A stretch of 36,166 nucleotides of DNA from Spirochaetota bacterium (GCA_029547205.1 JAKPPT010000026.1:1-36166), one strand, 5' to 3'. Shown: positions 25,069 through 33,743, counted from the stretch's first letter. The notes: a model not told the origin generated them from the letters alone. A program made the numbers and translations.

Positions 25069-26658
25069 ATGAAAGCAGTTTTGATTTTAGGCGCAGGTGT
25101 AATGCAGGGGCCAGCAATTTATTCTGCAAAGCAAAAAGGGTACCGTGTCTATGTTGCAGATGCAAATGCGCACGCTCTCCATGCAGGTGATGCGGACGTT
25201 TTTCTGGCTATTGATTTAAAAGATAAAGATGCACTTTTAGAGGCAGCAAAAAAAATAGAGAATCTTACGGGAGTATTTACTGCAGGAACTGACTTTTCTG
25301 CATCAGTTGCCTGGATAGCAGAAAAACTCGGTTTGCCAGGTATTTCATATGAAACAGCAATAAAAGCAAGCAATAAAGCAGCCATGCGGCGATGTCTCAA
25401 AGAAGCAGGTGTGCCTGTGCCTGCTTTTTGCGTCATAAGAAGCATCGATGAATTGGGAAACGCTATTTCATCATTTTCTTCGATATTAAGGGATCCTCAA
25501 ATAGTGTTTCCTCTTGTTGTTAAACCGGTAGATAACATGGGAGCACGTGGGTGTAGAGCAGTAGCTACGTTTGAAGAGCTCGTACCGGCAGTTAGTGATG
25601 CACTACGATATTCCCGTTCCGGTGAAGTTATACTTGAAGAGTATATCGAAGGTCCTGAATTCAGTCTTGACGCGTTAGTACTCAATGATACTATCGTTAT
25701 ACGTGGAATCGCAGACAGACATATCGAGTTTTTCCCATTTTTTGTAGAAATGGGACACACTATGCCATCTCTGTATCCTCAGGATGTGCTTGATGAAGTG
25801 ATAGATGTATTCAAACGTGGTATTAAGGCGATTGGTATAACGCGCGGAGCTGCTAAAGGCGATATAAAATTTTCCAAAGCAGGAGCAAGTATAGGCGAAA
25901 TAGCTGCAAGGCTTTCCGGAGGATATATGTCCGGGTGGACCTATCCAGGAGCAAGTGGCATCAATGTCACTTCTGAGGCTCTCGATATAGCATGTGGACA
26001 AAACATCGTACTGAACGAGGAAACATATAATCGTGTTTCTGCTGAGCGCGCATGTATATCAATTCCAGGAATCGCCGCAAACATTGAAAATAATGCAACA
26101 GCATATGACTATGTGTTTACAAGAATACAGCCGGGAGATACCGTTGTTTTCCCGACAAATAATGTTGAAAAATGCGGTAATGTAATTGTAACTCGAGATT
26201 CACGATCGGAAGCGGAAGCACTGGCAGAAGAGGCTGCACGAAATATTATTATTCGGCTCAAGCCCAATATAAAAGAGACAGATGATTTTTTAGCTAATAA
26301 ACCTCCTGCAGTAAGAAGAACAGCAGATGGAACTATATGGCCTCCAGATGCTTTTACTGCGGTTGATGCAATGGTGCTGGCTATGGCAGAGTCCATGCCT
26401 GATATTTTGCGAGATGAGCGTCCTGTAAAAACAATCGGTATTGCTCCCATATACACCATTCATGATCAAAAGGCACGTGATTGGCAGGGGAGAACAATTT
26501 CTGAAAGTCTTGAGATTATTCAAAAATACACAGGTGCCCGTTTAACGAAAGATGCAGATCTTGTGCTGGGACGTATTTTCTGGAAAGCATTATTCAGGGG
26601 AGGGTATCAAGCAGGAATGTATATCATTGATTCCATGCTTGCAAAACGAAATGCATGA
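25069..26658 (+). CDS. ATP-grasp ligase of unknown substrate
   Basis: An N-terminal Rossmann-like pre-ATP-grasp domain (VLILGAGVMQGPAIYSAKQK) is followed by ATP-grasp motifs FPLVVKPVDNMGARGCR, ILEEYIEGPEFSLDAL and GASIGEIAARLSGGYMSG. These imply an ATP-dependent carboxylate-amine/thiol ligase, as in PurK- and CarB-related enzymes. The 529-residue length leaves a C-terminal region of about 140 residues beyond the usual fold, unrecognised by me. GGAG is seven bases before ATG 25069. Placed after the sugar genes and overlapping the amidase gene, it may attach an amino acid or acyl group to the sugar; that is inference. Confidence 0.8.
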   Translation: MKAVLILGAGVMQGPAIYSAKQKGYRVYVADANAHALHAGDADVFLAIDLKDKDALLEAAKKIENLTGVFTAGTDFSASVAWIAEKLGLPGISYETAIKASNKAAMRRCLKEAGVPVPAFCVIRSIDELGNAISSFSSILRDPQIVFPLVVKPVDNMGARGCRAVATFEELVPAVSDALRYSRSGEVILEEYIEGPEFSLDALVLNDTIVIRGIADRHIEFFPFFVEMGHTMPSLYPQDVLDEVIDVFKRGIKAIGITRGAAKGDIKFSKAGASIGEIAARLSGGYMSGWTYPGASGINVTSEALDIACGQNIVLNEETYNRVSAERACISIPGIAANIENNATAYDYVFTRIQPGDTVVFPTNNVEKCGNVIVTRDSRSEAEALAEEAARNIIIRLKPNIKETDDFLANKPPAVRRTADGTIWPPDAFTAVDAMVLAMAESMPDILRDERPVKTIGIAPIYTIHDQKARDWQGRTISESLEIIQKYTGARLTKDADLVLGRIFWKALFRGGYQAGMYIIDSMLAKRNA

Positions 26659-27719
26659 GTAAAAAAACTGCTGCAATAAGTATTATATTACTGCTGCTCA
26701 TGATTTTACCACTTGTAAGCCAGGAAAAAAATATTGATACAGCTTTGATGCAAAACATTTCATATCTGCTTTTGGCCGATGCTGTTCAATCATGGAATGC
26801 TTCTGCTTCATTTGATGTGCTCTCACAAACAGGTTCCATAATAAGAGGAAAAGAAATAATTACATTCAAGCTTGATTATGAAATATTTATTTTAAATGGT
26901 AGCCGGGTTTTAGTTGGAAAACCGATTATTTTTAAAGATGGTAGATTGTATATCCCCGTTGAAACTGCAGGGCTCATTCGTGCATGGTTTTTAGATAGAG
27001 AAAATGAACAAAAAACAAAAGGCCGTGTTGCAATAATAGTTATCGATGCAGGACATGGAGGAAAGGATCCTGGAGCAATTGGTGACTATGGTAATTTTAA
27101 GCTCGCCGAAAAAGACGTAACATTGATAATTGCAAAAAAATTATATGAACTGTTAAGAAATAATTTTCCTGATAAAAAAATTATTTTGACGCGGTCAGAT
27201 GATTCTTACAAAACTCTCGAAGAACGTGTTCAAATTGCAAATGATCATAGTTTGGCGCTCAATGAAGCAATAATTTATATCTCGATTCATGCTAACGCAT
27301 CATTTAATGCACATGCAAAGGGTTTTGAAGTGTGGTATCTCGATCCAGATTATCAACGTACGGTAATTACCGATACCACTGCTGTAACATATGACAAAGA
27401 TGTTCTACCTGTTATCAACTCTATGCTTCAGGAAGAGTACATAGTAGAAAGTGTCTATCTGGCACGTCAAATATCAGCTTCACTTGCTGCAGTTATTGGG
27501 GCACAGTCACCCAGCAGGGGCATACGACCGGCACAGTGGTTTGTTGTTAGAAACACAAAAATGCCTGCAGTGCTTGTGGAAGTCGGTTTTGTCACCAATC
27601 CAGAGGAATCAAAACTGCTTGCAGATTCAGCATACTTGCTTAAGCTTACGCAGGGATTATATACTGGTATTATATCATTTATTGATTATTTCGAGAATCA
27701 ACAAAGGAAGAGTTTTTGA
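26655..27719 (+). CDS. N-acetylmuramoyl-L-alanine amidase (Amidase_3) with N-terminal copper-amine-oxidase-like domain
   Basis: A signal peptide (MSKKTAAISIILLLLMILPL) leads to a short stalk-type beta domain (residues of about 30-110, GKPIIFKDGRLYIPVE) of the kind often seen before amidases. The amidase domain shows zinc ligands H134 (VIDAGHGGKDPGA), E152 (LAEKD) and H212 (ISIHANAS), with the catalytic Glu in PAVLVEVGFVTNPEE. It cleaves the amide between MurNAc and the stem peptide in the periplasm. An insertion (VWYLDPDYQRTVITD onward) lengthens the domain. It starts within the ATP-grasp stop (ATGA) and overlaps the GerMN gene. Confidence 0.93.
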   Translation: MSKKTAAISIILLLLMILPLVSQEKNIDTALMQNISYLLLADAVQSWNASASFDVLSQTGSIIRGKEIITFKLDYEIFILNGSRVLVGKPIIFKDGRLYIPVETAGLIRAWFLDRENEQKTKGRVAIIVIDAGHGGKDPGAIGDYGNFKLAEKDVTLIIAKKLYELLRNNFPDKKIILTRSDDSYKTLEERVQIANDHSLALNEAIIYISIHANASFNAHAKGFEVWYLDPDYQRTVITDTTAVTYDKDVLPVINSMLQEEYIVESVYLARQISASLAAVIGAQSPSRGIRPAQWFVVRNTKMPAVLVEVGFVTNPEESKLLADSAYLLKLTQGLYTGIISFIDYFENQQRKSF

Positions 27720-28237
27720 AATTGAAAGCGACTCTATCAAACATATCTGCTTTTGCAGAAAAAACCAGGACACATGTGGACAGAATTCTGCATCCGAAAA
27801 GAATGTGGGTTGTTCTGGCTGGTATAGCGCTGCTTGTGTCACTCACTATTGCATTGCTTCAGCCTTACCGACGAAGTATAGTGCTCTGGTTTCCTGAAAA
27901 TAAAACAGGCAAACTGATTTCGGAAGTTCGGTTTGTACCCTGGCAGAGCGGAAAAGTAAATGCAGTCAGTACAGTTGTCGAAGAACTTTTGCTTGGACCA
28001 GCAAATCCTCAATGCAAACCTTTTACAGATCAGTACGCTCGAGTCAAAGCTGTTCTCGCATCTAAAGACAGATTCTTAATTATATTAGACTCAAACGCTC
28101 TGTTTGCCAGTTCGGTAAAGACAGAAACTACAAATTACCCCACGTTTTTCAAAACACTGGCTCATACTGTATGGTTTAATACAGGTGTAAAACATATATC
28201 AGTAGCAATTAACGGACATATTATTTTTTCTCAATAA
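27716..28237 (+). CDS. GerMN-domain membrane protein
   Basis: The start TTG at 27716 overlaps the amidase stop (TTGA). The 173-residue product has a positively charged N-terminus, one membrane helix (VVLAGIALLVSLTIALLQ, about residues 31-50) and an extracytoplasmic GerMN-like domain: IVLWFPENKTGKLISEVRFV, VVEELLLGPANPQCKPF and FKTLAHTVWFNTGVKHISVA. GerMN domains occur in envelope and spore-coat proteins and often sit beside Amidase_3 genes. No sporulation function is implied for a spirochaete. Its partner is probably the amidase. Confidence 0.78.
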   Translation: MKLKATLSNISAFAEKTRTHVDRILHPKRMWVVLAGIALLVSLTIALLQPYRRSIVLWFPENKTGKLISEVRFVPWQSGKVNAVSTVVEELLLGPANPQCKPFTDQYARVKAVLASKDRFLIILDSNALFASSVKTETTNYPTFFKTLAHTVWFNTGVKHISVAINGHIIFSQ

Positions 28238-28243
28238 AATTCA

Positions 28244-28271
28244 TTGACAAATTGGTATTGTTGAATATAAT
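28244..28271 (+). promoter_or_regulatory. Consensus sigma-70 promoter for flaA
   Basis: TTGACA (28244-28249), a 16-base spacer and TATAAT (28266-28271) match both boxes of the housekeeping promoter perfectly. It lies about 45 bases upstream of the flaA ribosome site and 7 bases after the preceding stop, so flaA can be expressed independently of the upstream run. Confidence 0.9.
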
Positions 28272-28317
28272 CAAGAGTAAAAGGTTTTTTAAATTGCTAA
28301 TGAAAGGAGCACTAAGA

Positions 28318-29394
28318 ATGAGAAAACTTAGTATTGTATTAGCTGCAGCGCTTTGTATGGTAGGTGCTGTTGCAGTTTTTGCTGATGAGGCTGTTCTCAT
28401 TGATTTCTCTTTGCTTACCGCAGATATCATCGAGGATCCTCTTAATCCTGGTACAAAGACCCAGAATAGAGCAACTGTTATGGATTTCTCAACTGTTGCA
28501 GGTGCCAGCTATACTGATGAGCAGAAAAAACAAATGCTTACATCGCTGGCTATTACCAATTGGGATGTAATTCTTGCTTCTTCTTCACGAACTAATGAGA
28601 ACCAATCACTTTCATATACCCGAGAAGCAAAAGTTGATCAGAATGCAGCAAAATATGCTGGTGCGACAGTTCTTGGCGTTCGTGTCCGTTTTCCATTAGA
28701 ACCCTTCAATTCCTGGGCAAAAATTGTACCGCCGTTCCAAATTCCTGCTTTTGAACCAAAAGCCACAGTAGATGATACAGGTAAAGTAACGCCAAAAACT
28801 GATAACCAGGGACTTGATCCAGTTAATGCACGGCTTACACGGTTTGAAGGTACCTATAATCCTGATACTAAACTCACAACTGCATTTGGTGTTGTGAAAA
28901 ATGTTGGTGTTATTAAAGCTGTTGCAGTTGATGTAAAAGGACTTAATTTCCCGCATGGTCTTTCTGTTATTCTTATCGATAATGATGGCAACGAAAGAGT
29001 ATGCTTTATGGGATACCTCAATTTTGATGGTTGGCGAACACTTCGCTGGGATAATCCTCAATATATTTCAGACGTACGCAATCGTGAACTTCGCATTTTC
29101 CCCATTTATCCGCGCACAACTCCATTTGTAAAATTTGGCGGGTTCCTCATTACTCGCGATGCAGCTCATGAAGGTGGAGATTTCATTGCTTACTTCAAGA
29201 GTGTACGAATTCTTTACGATCGAGCTGTTCTTGATCCAGTTCGCGATATCGATGATGAAGCAATCTGGGGTATTGTGACTACACGTGAAGAAGCACGCAA
29301 AAAACTCGAAGCAGAACGCTTTGGTGCAAACCAGGTTTTGCGCTATATTGAAAGACTGAAACAAGAAACTAAAGATCAGTTCTCTGGAAACTAA
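28318..29394 (+). CDS. flaA: Flagellar filament outer layer (sheath) protein FlaA
   Basis: The 358-residue product starts with a signal peptide (MRKLSIVLAAALCMVGAVAV then FA/DEA), as known for FlaA, which is exported to the periplasm by the Sec system rather than the flagellar apparatus. The spirochaete FlaA pattern is clear: AVLIDFSLLT, VRFPLEPFNSWAKIVPPF, GVIKAVAVDVKGLNFPHGL, NFDGWRTLRWDNPQYI and LRIFPIYPRTTPFVKFGG. It coats the periplasmic flagellar core. AAAGGAG is eight bases before the ATG; frames from 28252 are not used because they would lie across the promoter. A terminator follows. Confidence 0.96.
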   Translation: MRKLSIVLAAALCMVGAVAVFADEAVLIDFSLLTADIIEDPLNPGTKTQNRATVMDFSTVAGASYTDEQKKQMLTSLAITNWDVILASSSRTNENQSLSYTREAKVDQNAAKYAGATVLGVRVRFPLEPFNSWAKIVPPFQIPAFEPKATVDDTGKVTPKTDNQGLDPVNARLTRFEGTYNPDTKLTTAFGVVKNVGVIKAVAVDVKGLNFPHGLSVILIDNDGNERVCFMGYLNFDGWRTLRWDNPQYISDVRNRELRIFPIYPRTTPFVKFGGFLITRDAAHEGGDFIAYFKSVRILYDRAVLDPVRDIDDEAIWGIVTTREEARKKLEAERFGANQVLRYIERLKQETKDQFSGN

Positions 29395-29421
29395 TGTAGA
29401 ACTGTGTTGAACTAATGTATT

Positions 29422-29458
29422 CCCCGAATATGCGATGTATGTATATTCGGGGTTTTTT
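29422..29458 (+). terminator. Terminator of flaA
   Basis: CCCCGAATA (29422-29430) pairs with TATTCGGGG (29444-29452) and is followed by six Ts. A start codon at 29415 for the next frame would lie before this hairpin, so translation of the next gene must begin later. Confidence 0.9.
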
Positions 29459-29471
29459 ATTGGAGGGGAAA

Positions 29472-30704
29472 TTGAGTGAGACAGGTTTGCATCTGAATCG
29501 GCAGGAAATGGAAAAACTCTATGACAGGAATTTTAGCAATTATGAACGAATTCTTGCTGATATCGTAGTTGATGTACAAAAAAAAATACGTGAGTGCGGA
29601 TTTAACCCTTCAATAAAGTATCGTGTAAAATCTTTTAAAAGCTTTTTTGCAAAAAAGTTAAAGCTGTTCCGGCAAGCACATGCAAAACCAGATGCAATAC
29701 TCCCAATTACCGATGTACTTGGTATTCGCATTATTACGCCCTTTATGGGGGATATATCAAAGATTCTTGAATGCATTAAAAGCAATTTTATTGTAGAAGA
29801 AATAGAGGATAAAGGAGCTGCGCATTCATTTAAAGAGTTTGGTTATGAGTCAATACATGTGCTCATTAAGCTACCTGAACAGTTTTTACCGTTTGCAGAA
29901 GGCTTAGATGTGCCTGTTTGTGAGATTCAACTCAGGACTATTTTACAGGATGCATGGGCAGAAGTTGAGCATGAATTGATTTATAAATCTGAGTTTTCAC
30001 CAACCGATGAGCCACTCAAGCGAAAACTTGCTTCTCTCAATGCAATGCTTTCGCTTTCTGACATGCTGTTTCAGGAGCTTCGTGATTATCAGCATGCACT
30101 TGCTATTGAGCTTTCGAAAAGACGTGATAGTTTTATATCAAGCATAGAATCCATAATTGATAAAGAGTTTACTGGTAAGTACATTAAAACAGAACCAGAA
30201 ACTGTTGATGGAGAAGAATTCGTTTATAGTGAATCATTAGATGAAATGCTCCTCCATGCGCTAAATGCACATAATGCAAAAAAATATGATGCTGCAATTC
30301 GTATGTATACGCATATTATTGAAGCAACATCGAGAAAAGATATTCATGCACTAATTTATAAACACCGCGGTATGGCATATTTTAGCAAGGCTAACTATAA
30401 AAAAGCAATTGAGGATTTTAAGAATACTCTAGCGATTGATCCTACCTGTTATAAAGCTTCTTACTATATTGGTATTGTATATAGTGTACTTAAAGATTAC
30501 GATAACGCGATAAAAGCATTTTCCGATGCATTGCGCGAACACCCTGCTCATTTCTATTCACTATTAAGGCGGGCTCAGGCATATTACCATAAAGATGATC
30601 TTGCAACTGCTCTTGCAGATTGCGAGGCTGCATTGCTTTTAGATCCAACCAATCAGGTTGCATTGACACTCAAGCAGGATGTAATTAAAAAGCTCGAAAT
30701 GTAA
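29472..30704 (+). CDS. RelA/SpoT-type alarmone synthetase domain fused to TPR repeats
   Basis: The first 230 residues form a RelA/SpoT synthetase-like domain: IKYRVKSFKSFFAKKLK (ATP side), ITDVLGIRIITPF with its metal Asp, GYESIHVLI and CEIQLRTILQDAWAEVEHEL, in which the catalytic Glu is kept. No HD hydrolase or TGS/ACT domain is present, so it resembles a small alarmone synthetase. Residues of about 258-410 are three to four TPR units (KHRGMAYFSKANYKKAIEDF, YIGIVYSVLKDYDNAIKAF). TTG 29472 with GGAGG five bases upstream is the likely start (410 residues). The TPR part may tether it to a partner. A hydrolase is not in the window. Confidence 0.85.
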   Translation: MSETGLHLNRQEMEKLYDRNFSNYERILADIVVDVQKKIRECGFNPSIKYRVKSFKSFFAKKLKLFRQAHAKPDAILPITDVLGIRIITPFMGDISKILECIKSNFIVEEIEDKGAAHSFKEFGYESIHVLIKLPEQFLPFAEGLDVPVCEIQLRTILQDAWAEVEHELIYKSEFSPTDEPLKRKLASLNAMLSLSDMLFQELRDYQHALAIELSKRRDSFISSIESIIDKEFTGKYIKTEPETVDGEEFVYSESLDEMLLHALNAHNAKKYDAAIRMYTHIIEATSRKDIHALIYKHRGMAYFSKANYKKAIEDFKNTLAIDPTCYKASYYIGIVYSVLKDYDNAIKAFSDALREHPAHFYSLLRRAQAYYHKDDLATALADCEAALLLDPTNQVALTLKQDVIKKLEM

Positions 30705-30733
30705 AAAAGGCTGTTCATGAATGAACAGCCTTT
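30705..30733 (-). terminator. Terminator for tRNA-Glu, possibly shared with the plus strand
   Basis: GGCTGTTCAT and ATGAACAGCC (30709-30718, 30721-30730) make a near-perfect stem with extra A-T pairs. The minus strand then has a T run (30708-30703), directly after the tRNA. On the plus strand only a short T run follows, so it would be a weaker terminator for the alarmone gene. Confidence 0.8.
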
Positions 30734-30734
30734 A

Positions 30735-30806
<72 letters not shown>

Positions 30807-30947
30807 CTGACGCAAAGCACCATATCAAACTATTTGATTTGTGTCAATATGATAAAAATTTTTTAAAAATAATTAGGTTTTCTTTTTCTTATTTTCATTG
30901 TATATTTATACGGTATGTTTTTGAAAGTAATTACATAAGGAGGAATC

Positions 30948-31424
30948 ATGAAGAAAAAATTATTTATTGCAATTTTGCTTGTATTACTTGCAACAGGGCT
31001 TTCTTTTGCAAAGGATGCAAAGTGGGCAGTCGGCGGTGAGTTTGGCTTAAGTGCGATGGGTGGACTTCCTAACTCTGCACTGTTAAGCGTGCGGTTTCCT
31101 AATTTCCCGGTAATGTTTGGTATTGGGGCTCAGGTGGGTGAAAATACCTTTAATATGGCTCTTTTAATGGACTGGTGGCTCTGGCATCAGCATCTTGTAG
31201 GTATACTTGATATTTATGCAGGACCCGGTCTTTTTGTAAGATTACCTGAACCGTTTGTATTCGGTGGCAGAGTACCGATAGGCTTACAGATTTGGCCACT
31301 GGGAACTTCTTTACTCGAGCTCTTTCTTGAACTAGCTCCCGGAATTACATTTTTTGGATCTCAAGGTGTTCAGATACCTAATTTCATTTTACAAGCTGGT
31401 TTTGGTTTCAGATTCTGGTTCTAA
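30948..31424 (+). CDS. Small exported protein, possibly outer-membrane beta protein
   Basis: AAGGAGG five bases before the ATG and a signal peptide (MKKKLFIAILLVLLATGLSF, then A/KDA) show a secreted 158-residue product. The mature part alternates polar and hydrophobic residues and is rich in Gly, Leu, Phe and Trp (FGIGAQVGENTFNMALLMDW, GRVPIGLQIWPLGTSLLELF), ending in GFGFRFWF. A final aromatic residue is typical of outer-membrane barrels, so a small barrel is possible. I do not recognise a family. Confidence 0.75.
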   Translation: MKKKLFIAILLVLLATGLSFAKDAKWAVGGEFGLSAMGGLPNSALLSVRFPNFPVMFGIGAQVGENTFNMALLMDWWLWHQHLVGILDIYAGPGLFVRLPEPFVFGGRVPIGLQIWPLGTSLLELFLELAPGITFFGSQGVQIPNFILQAGFGFRFWF

Positions 31425-31468
31425 CTGTTGTTTTAAGTAGTTTATAAAATACTTTACATAAGCAATAC

Positions 31469-31502
31469 GTGAGGGAGCAATGCAATCCCTCACTTTGTTT
31501 TT
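31469..31502 (+). terminator. Terminator of the small exported protein gene
   Basis: GTGAGGGA (31469-31476) pairs with TCCCTCAC (31486-31493), followed by TTTGTTTTT. It ends at the stop of the convergent gene. Confidence 0.85.
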
Positions 31503-31863
31503 ACTGGTGTGTTTCTAGCTCTTCCCACCGAGCAACTGCTCTTCGTAAATGAGGTATAACGATGGAGCCCCCCACGAGCAGTGCTATATTAGCAGCTTCG
31601 AGAAACTCTGCTTTTGTTGTACCTGCCTCTTTGCACTGAATTACATGATAGAGTACACAATCATCACACCGCAGTACAAGGCTACAGGCAAGACCTAAAA
31701 GCTCTTTAGTTTTAGCGTCGAGTGCACCTGCTTCATATGTTTGGTGATCGAGGCTGAAAAATCGTTTTAATGCGAGCGGAGCGTCTTTAAGGACTAAATC
31801 ATTAAAGGCACTTCGCTGTTCCTGCCACGCTTCAATTGATTGATCAAAAAATTTGCTCTGCAT
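31501..31863 (-). CDS. Carboxymuconolactone decarboxylase/AhpD-like protein
   Basis: This 120-residue protein has the AhpD-type active-site pattern C66-DD-C69-xxx-H73 (LRCDDCVLYHVIQC) within a helical core, with DAKTKELLGLACSL before it. Such proteins act as small alkylhydroperoxidase or thiol-reductase-like enzymes; the exact substrate is unknown. GAGGA lies nine bases before the ATG. It faces the divergent SulP transporter gene; no shared function is evident. Confidence 0.85.
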   Translation of the reverse strand: MQSKFFDQSIEAWQEQRSAFNDLVLKDAPLALKRFFSLDHQTYEAGALDAKTKELLGLACSLVLRCDDCVLYHVIQCKEAGTTKAEFLEAANIALLVGGSIVIPHLRRAVARWEELETHQ

Positions 31864-31992
31864 GTTAGTTTTCCTCGCTGTACGAATTGTTTATGTGCAA
31901 TAATAGTTCTAAATGTATGTATTAGTACAGTAGCCTGTGTGGAATGGCTTTAAGTGTTTCAGGTGGTGTTATTTTGTAAAATAAGTGAAATG

Positions 31993-32021
31993 TTGACATA
32001 TTGTGATAGTTGTGATTACAG
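31993..32021 (+). promoter_or_regulatory. Possible promoter of the SulP transporter gene
   Basis: TTGACA (31993-31998), a 17-base spacer and TTACAG form a promoter with a perfect -35 and a weak -10. The spacer and -10 carry a direct repeat (TTGTGATAG, TTGTGATTA). If used, it requires a start downstream of 32030 and so supports ATG 32065. Confidence 0.45.
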
Positions 32022-32064
32022 TTTTTGCATGAAAGTACAAGAAATTACACAAAAAAGAATTACT

Positions 32065-33708
32065 ATGTTTAAGCCCAAATTATTTGAGATATTAAAGCAA
32101 AATTATACTAAATCGATGTTTGTAAAAGATCTTGTTTCTGGTATAACGGTTGGTATAGTAGCGCTCCCGCTTGCTATTGCATTTGCAATAGGTGCAAATG
32201 CATCACCCATGCAAGGATTATGGACTGCAATTATAGCTGGATTTTCTATAGCCCTGCTTGGAGGCAGCAGGTATCAGGTATCAGGTCCAACAGGTGCCTT
32301 TGTGGTTATAATAGCTGGAGTAATCGCACAATACGGCATGGATGGACTCATCACAGCAACATTTCTTGCTGGAGTGCTCCTCGTTATTTTAGGTGCACTT
32401 AAACTGGGAAGTCTCATCAAATTTATTCCTTACCCGGTTACTGTGGGCTTTACTACTGGAATAGGATTTGTGATTGCAGGCGGCCAGATAAAAGATTTTT
32501 TAGGCTTAACAATACCAGATTATAAAGCAGAATTTTTTGAACGAATGGAACAAATTGTTCACTATATTGGAACAATCAATTATTATGCTGCAGGAATAGG
32601 AATTGTAACTATTGTCATAATTTTACTCATCAGAAAACTGTTTCCGCGACTTCCTGCAGCTATTATAGCAGTAATACTTACAACGCTAACCGTATATGTT
32701 TTGAAACTGCCTGTTGAAACTATCAGTACCAGATTTGGAGCACTTTCATCTGCTTTACTGACTCTTAAGGTTCCTGCAATATCATGGAATCTGATTAGAA
32801 CGCTTCTTCCCGCTGCTGTAACAATAGCATTTTTAGGTTCGATAGAATCGTTGCTTTCTGCTGTCGTTGCTGATGGTATGACAGGTGATAAACATGATTC
32901 CAATACCGAACTCATGGCTCAGGGTGTTGGCAATATGCTGTGCGGATTAGCAGGATGTATACCCGCTACGGGAGCAATTGCACGAACAGCTACAAATATT
33001 AAAAATGGTGCAGTAAGTCCAATCTCAGCAATTATTCATGCACTGGTACTTTTAATTTTTACGCTGTTTGCATCAAATCTTGCATCTGCCATACCGCTTG
33101 CAACACTTTCAGGAATTTTGCTTGTGGTAGCATGGGACATGGCCGAACTACGCCGCTTCCTCAATATGAAAACTGCTCCTAAAAGTGATGCTCTTGTTAT
33201 GCTCACAACCTTTGCGCTGACAGTGGCGGTTGATCTTACGGTGGCAGTTGAAATCGGATTGATCCTTGCTGTATTTTTGTTTGTAAAAAGAATGTCTGAA
33301 ACGGTCAAGATTTCAACGTTTGAAACTATTTTAGATAAAACTACAGAAGAACCGAAGCAAGAATCACATGAACTGGCTAAAGGTATTGAGGTGTATGAAA
33401 TAAATGGTCCATTTTTCTTTGGTAATGCAGATATTCTCCAGGATACACTCGAACAACTTGAAAAACCGCCTAGGGTTTTTATTTTGCGTATGAGACATGT
33501 TCCTGCTATCGATGCCACTGCGGTGAATGCTCTTGTATCGTTTATCAAGCACTGCAAACACCATAAAACCCAGCTGATACTGTCAGAAGTAAATGAGCAG
33601 CCACAGAAAGTGTTAGAATCGATGGGAATTGCTGAAATGATTGGGAAAGAGCATGTGTGTAGTGATTTTACCACTGCGGTTGAACAGGCAAAGCAATGTC
33701 TCAAGTAA
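32065..33708 (+). CDS. SulP/SLC26-family anion transporter with STAS domain
   Basis: The protein has about 10-12 hydrophobic segments with the SulP signatures DLVSGITVGIVALPLAIAFA, SRYQVSGPTGAFVVIIAG and GFTTGIGFVIAGGQI. The C-terminal 120 residues are a STAS domain (IEVYEINGPFFFGNADILQD, VFILRMRHVPAIDATAVNAL). Family members carry sulfate, bicarbonate or other anions; no substrate can be named here. I chose ATG 32065 (MFKPKLFEIL, 547 residues), because the family's N-terminus starts just after it and a promoter lies upstream. The longer frames from 31954 or 32029 lack ribosome sites. An extra TM segment near the N-terminus is not predicted. Confidence 0.93.
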   Translation: MFKPKLFEILKQNYTKSMFVKDLVSGITVGIVALPLAIAFAIGANASPMQGLWTAIIAGFSIALLGGSRYQVSGPTGAFVVIIAGVIAQYGMDGLITATFLAGVLLVILGALKLGSLIKFIPYPVTVGFTTGIGFVIAGGQIKDFLGLTIPDYKAEFFERMEQIVHYIGTINYYAAGIGIVTIVIILLIRKLFPRLPAAIIAVILTTLTVYVLKLPVETISTRFGALSSALLTLKVPAISWNLIRTLLPAAVTIAFLGSIESLLSAVVADGMTGDKHDSNTELMAQGVGNMLCGLAGCIPATGAIARTATNIKNGAVSPISAIIHALVLLIFTLFASNLASAIPLATLSGILLVVAWDMAELRRFLNMKTAPKSDALVMLTTFALTVAVDLTVAVEIGLILAVFLFVKRMSETVKISTFETILDKTTEEPKQESHELAKGIEVYEINGPFFFGNADILQDTLEQLEKPPRVFILRMRHVPAIDATAVNALVSFIKHCKHHKTQLILSEVNEQPQKVLESMGIAEMIGKEHVCSDFTTAVEQAKQCLK

Positions 33709-33714
33709 TTTTTA

Positions 33715-33743
33715 TAGACAAATTGAATGACTCACGTTATACT
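33715..33743 (+). promoter_or_regulatory. Promoter of the small membrane protein
   Basis: TAGACA, a 17-base spacer and TATACT (33738-33743) form a good sigma-70 promoter about 25 bases before the ribosome site. Confidence 0.7.

Noticed and set aside
29415-29471. Upstream ATG start for the alarmone synthetase gene
   Set aside because: Translation would begin before the flaA terminator hairpin and there is no ribosome site. TTG 29472 with GGAGG is better.
33036-33704. 222-codon minus-strand open frame
   Set aside because: It lies opposite the SulP transporter, whose family motifs are clear; the antisense frame has no ribosome site or recognisable domain.
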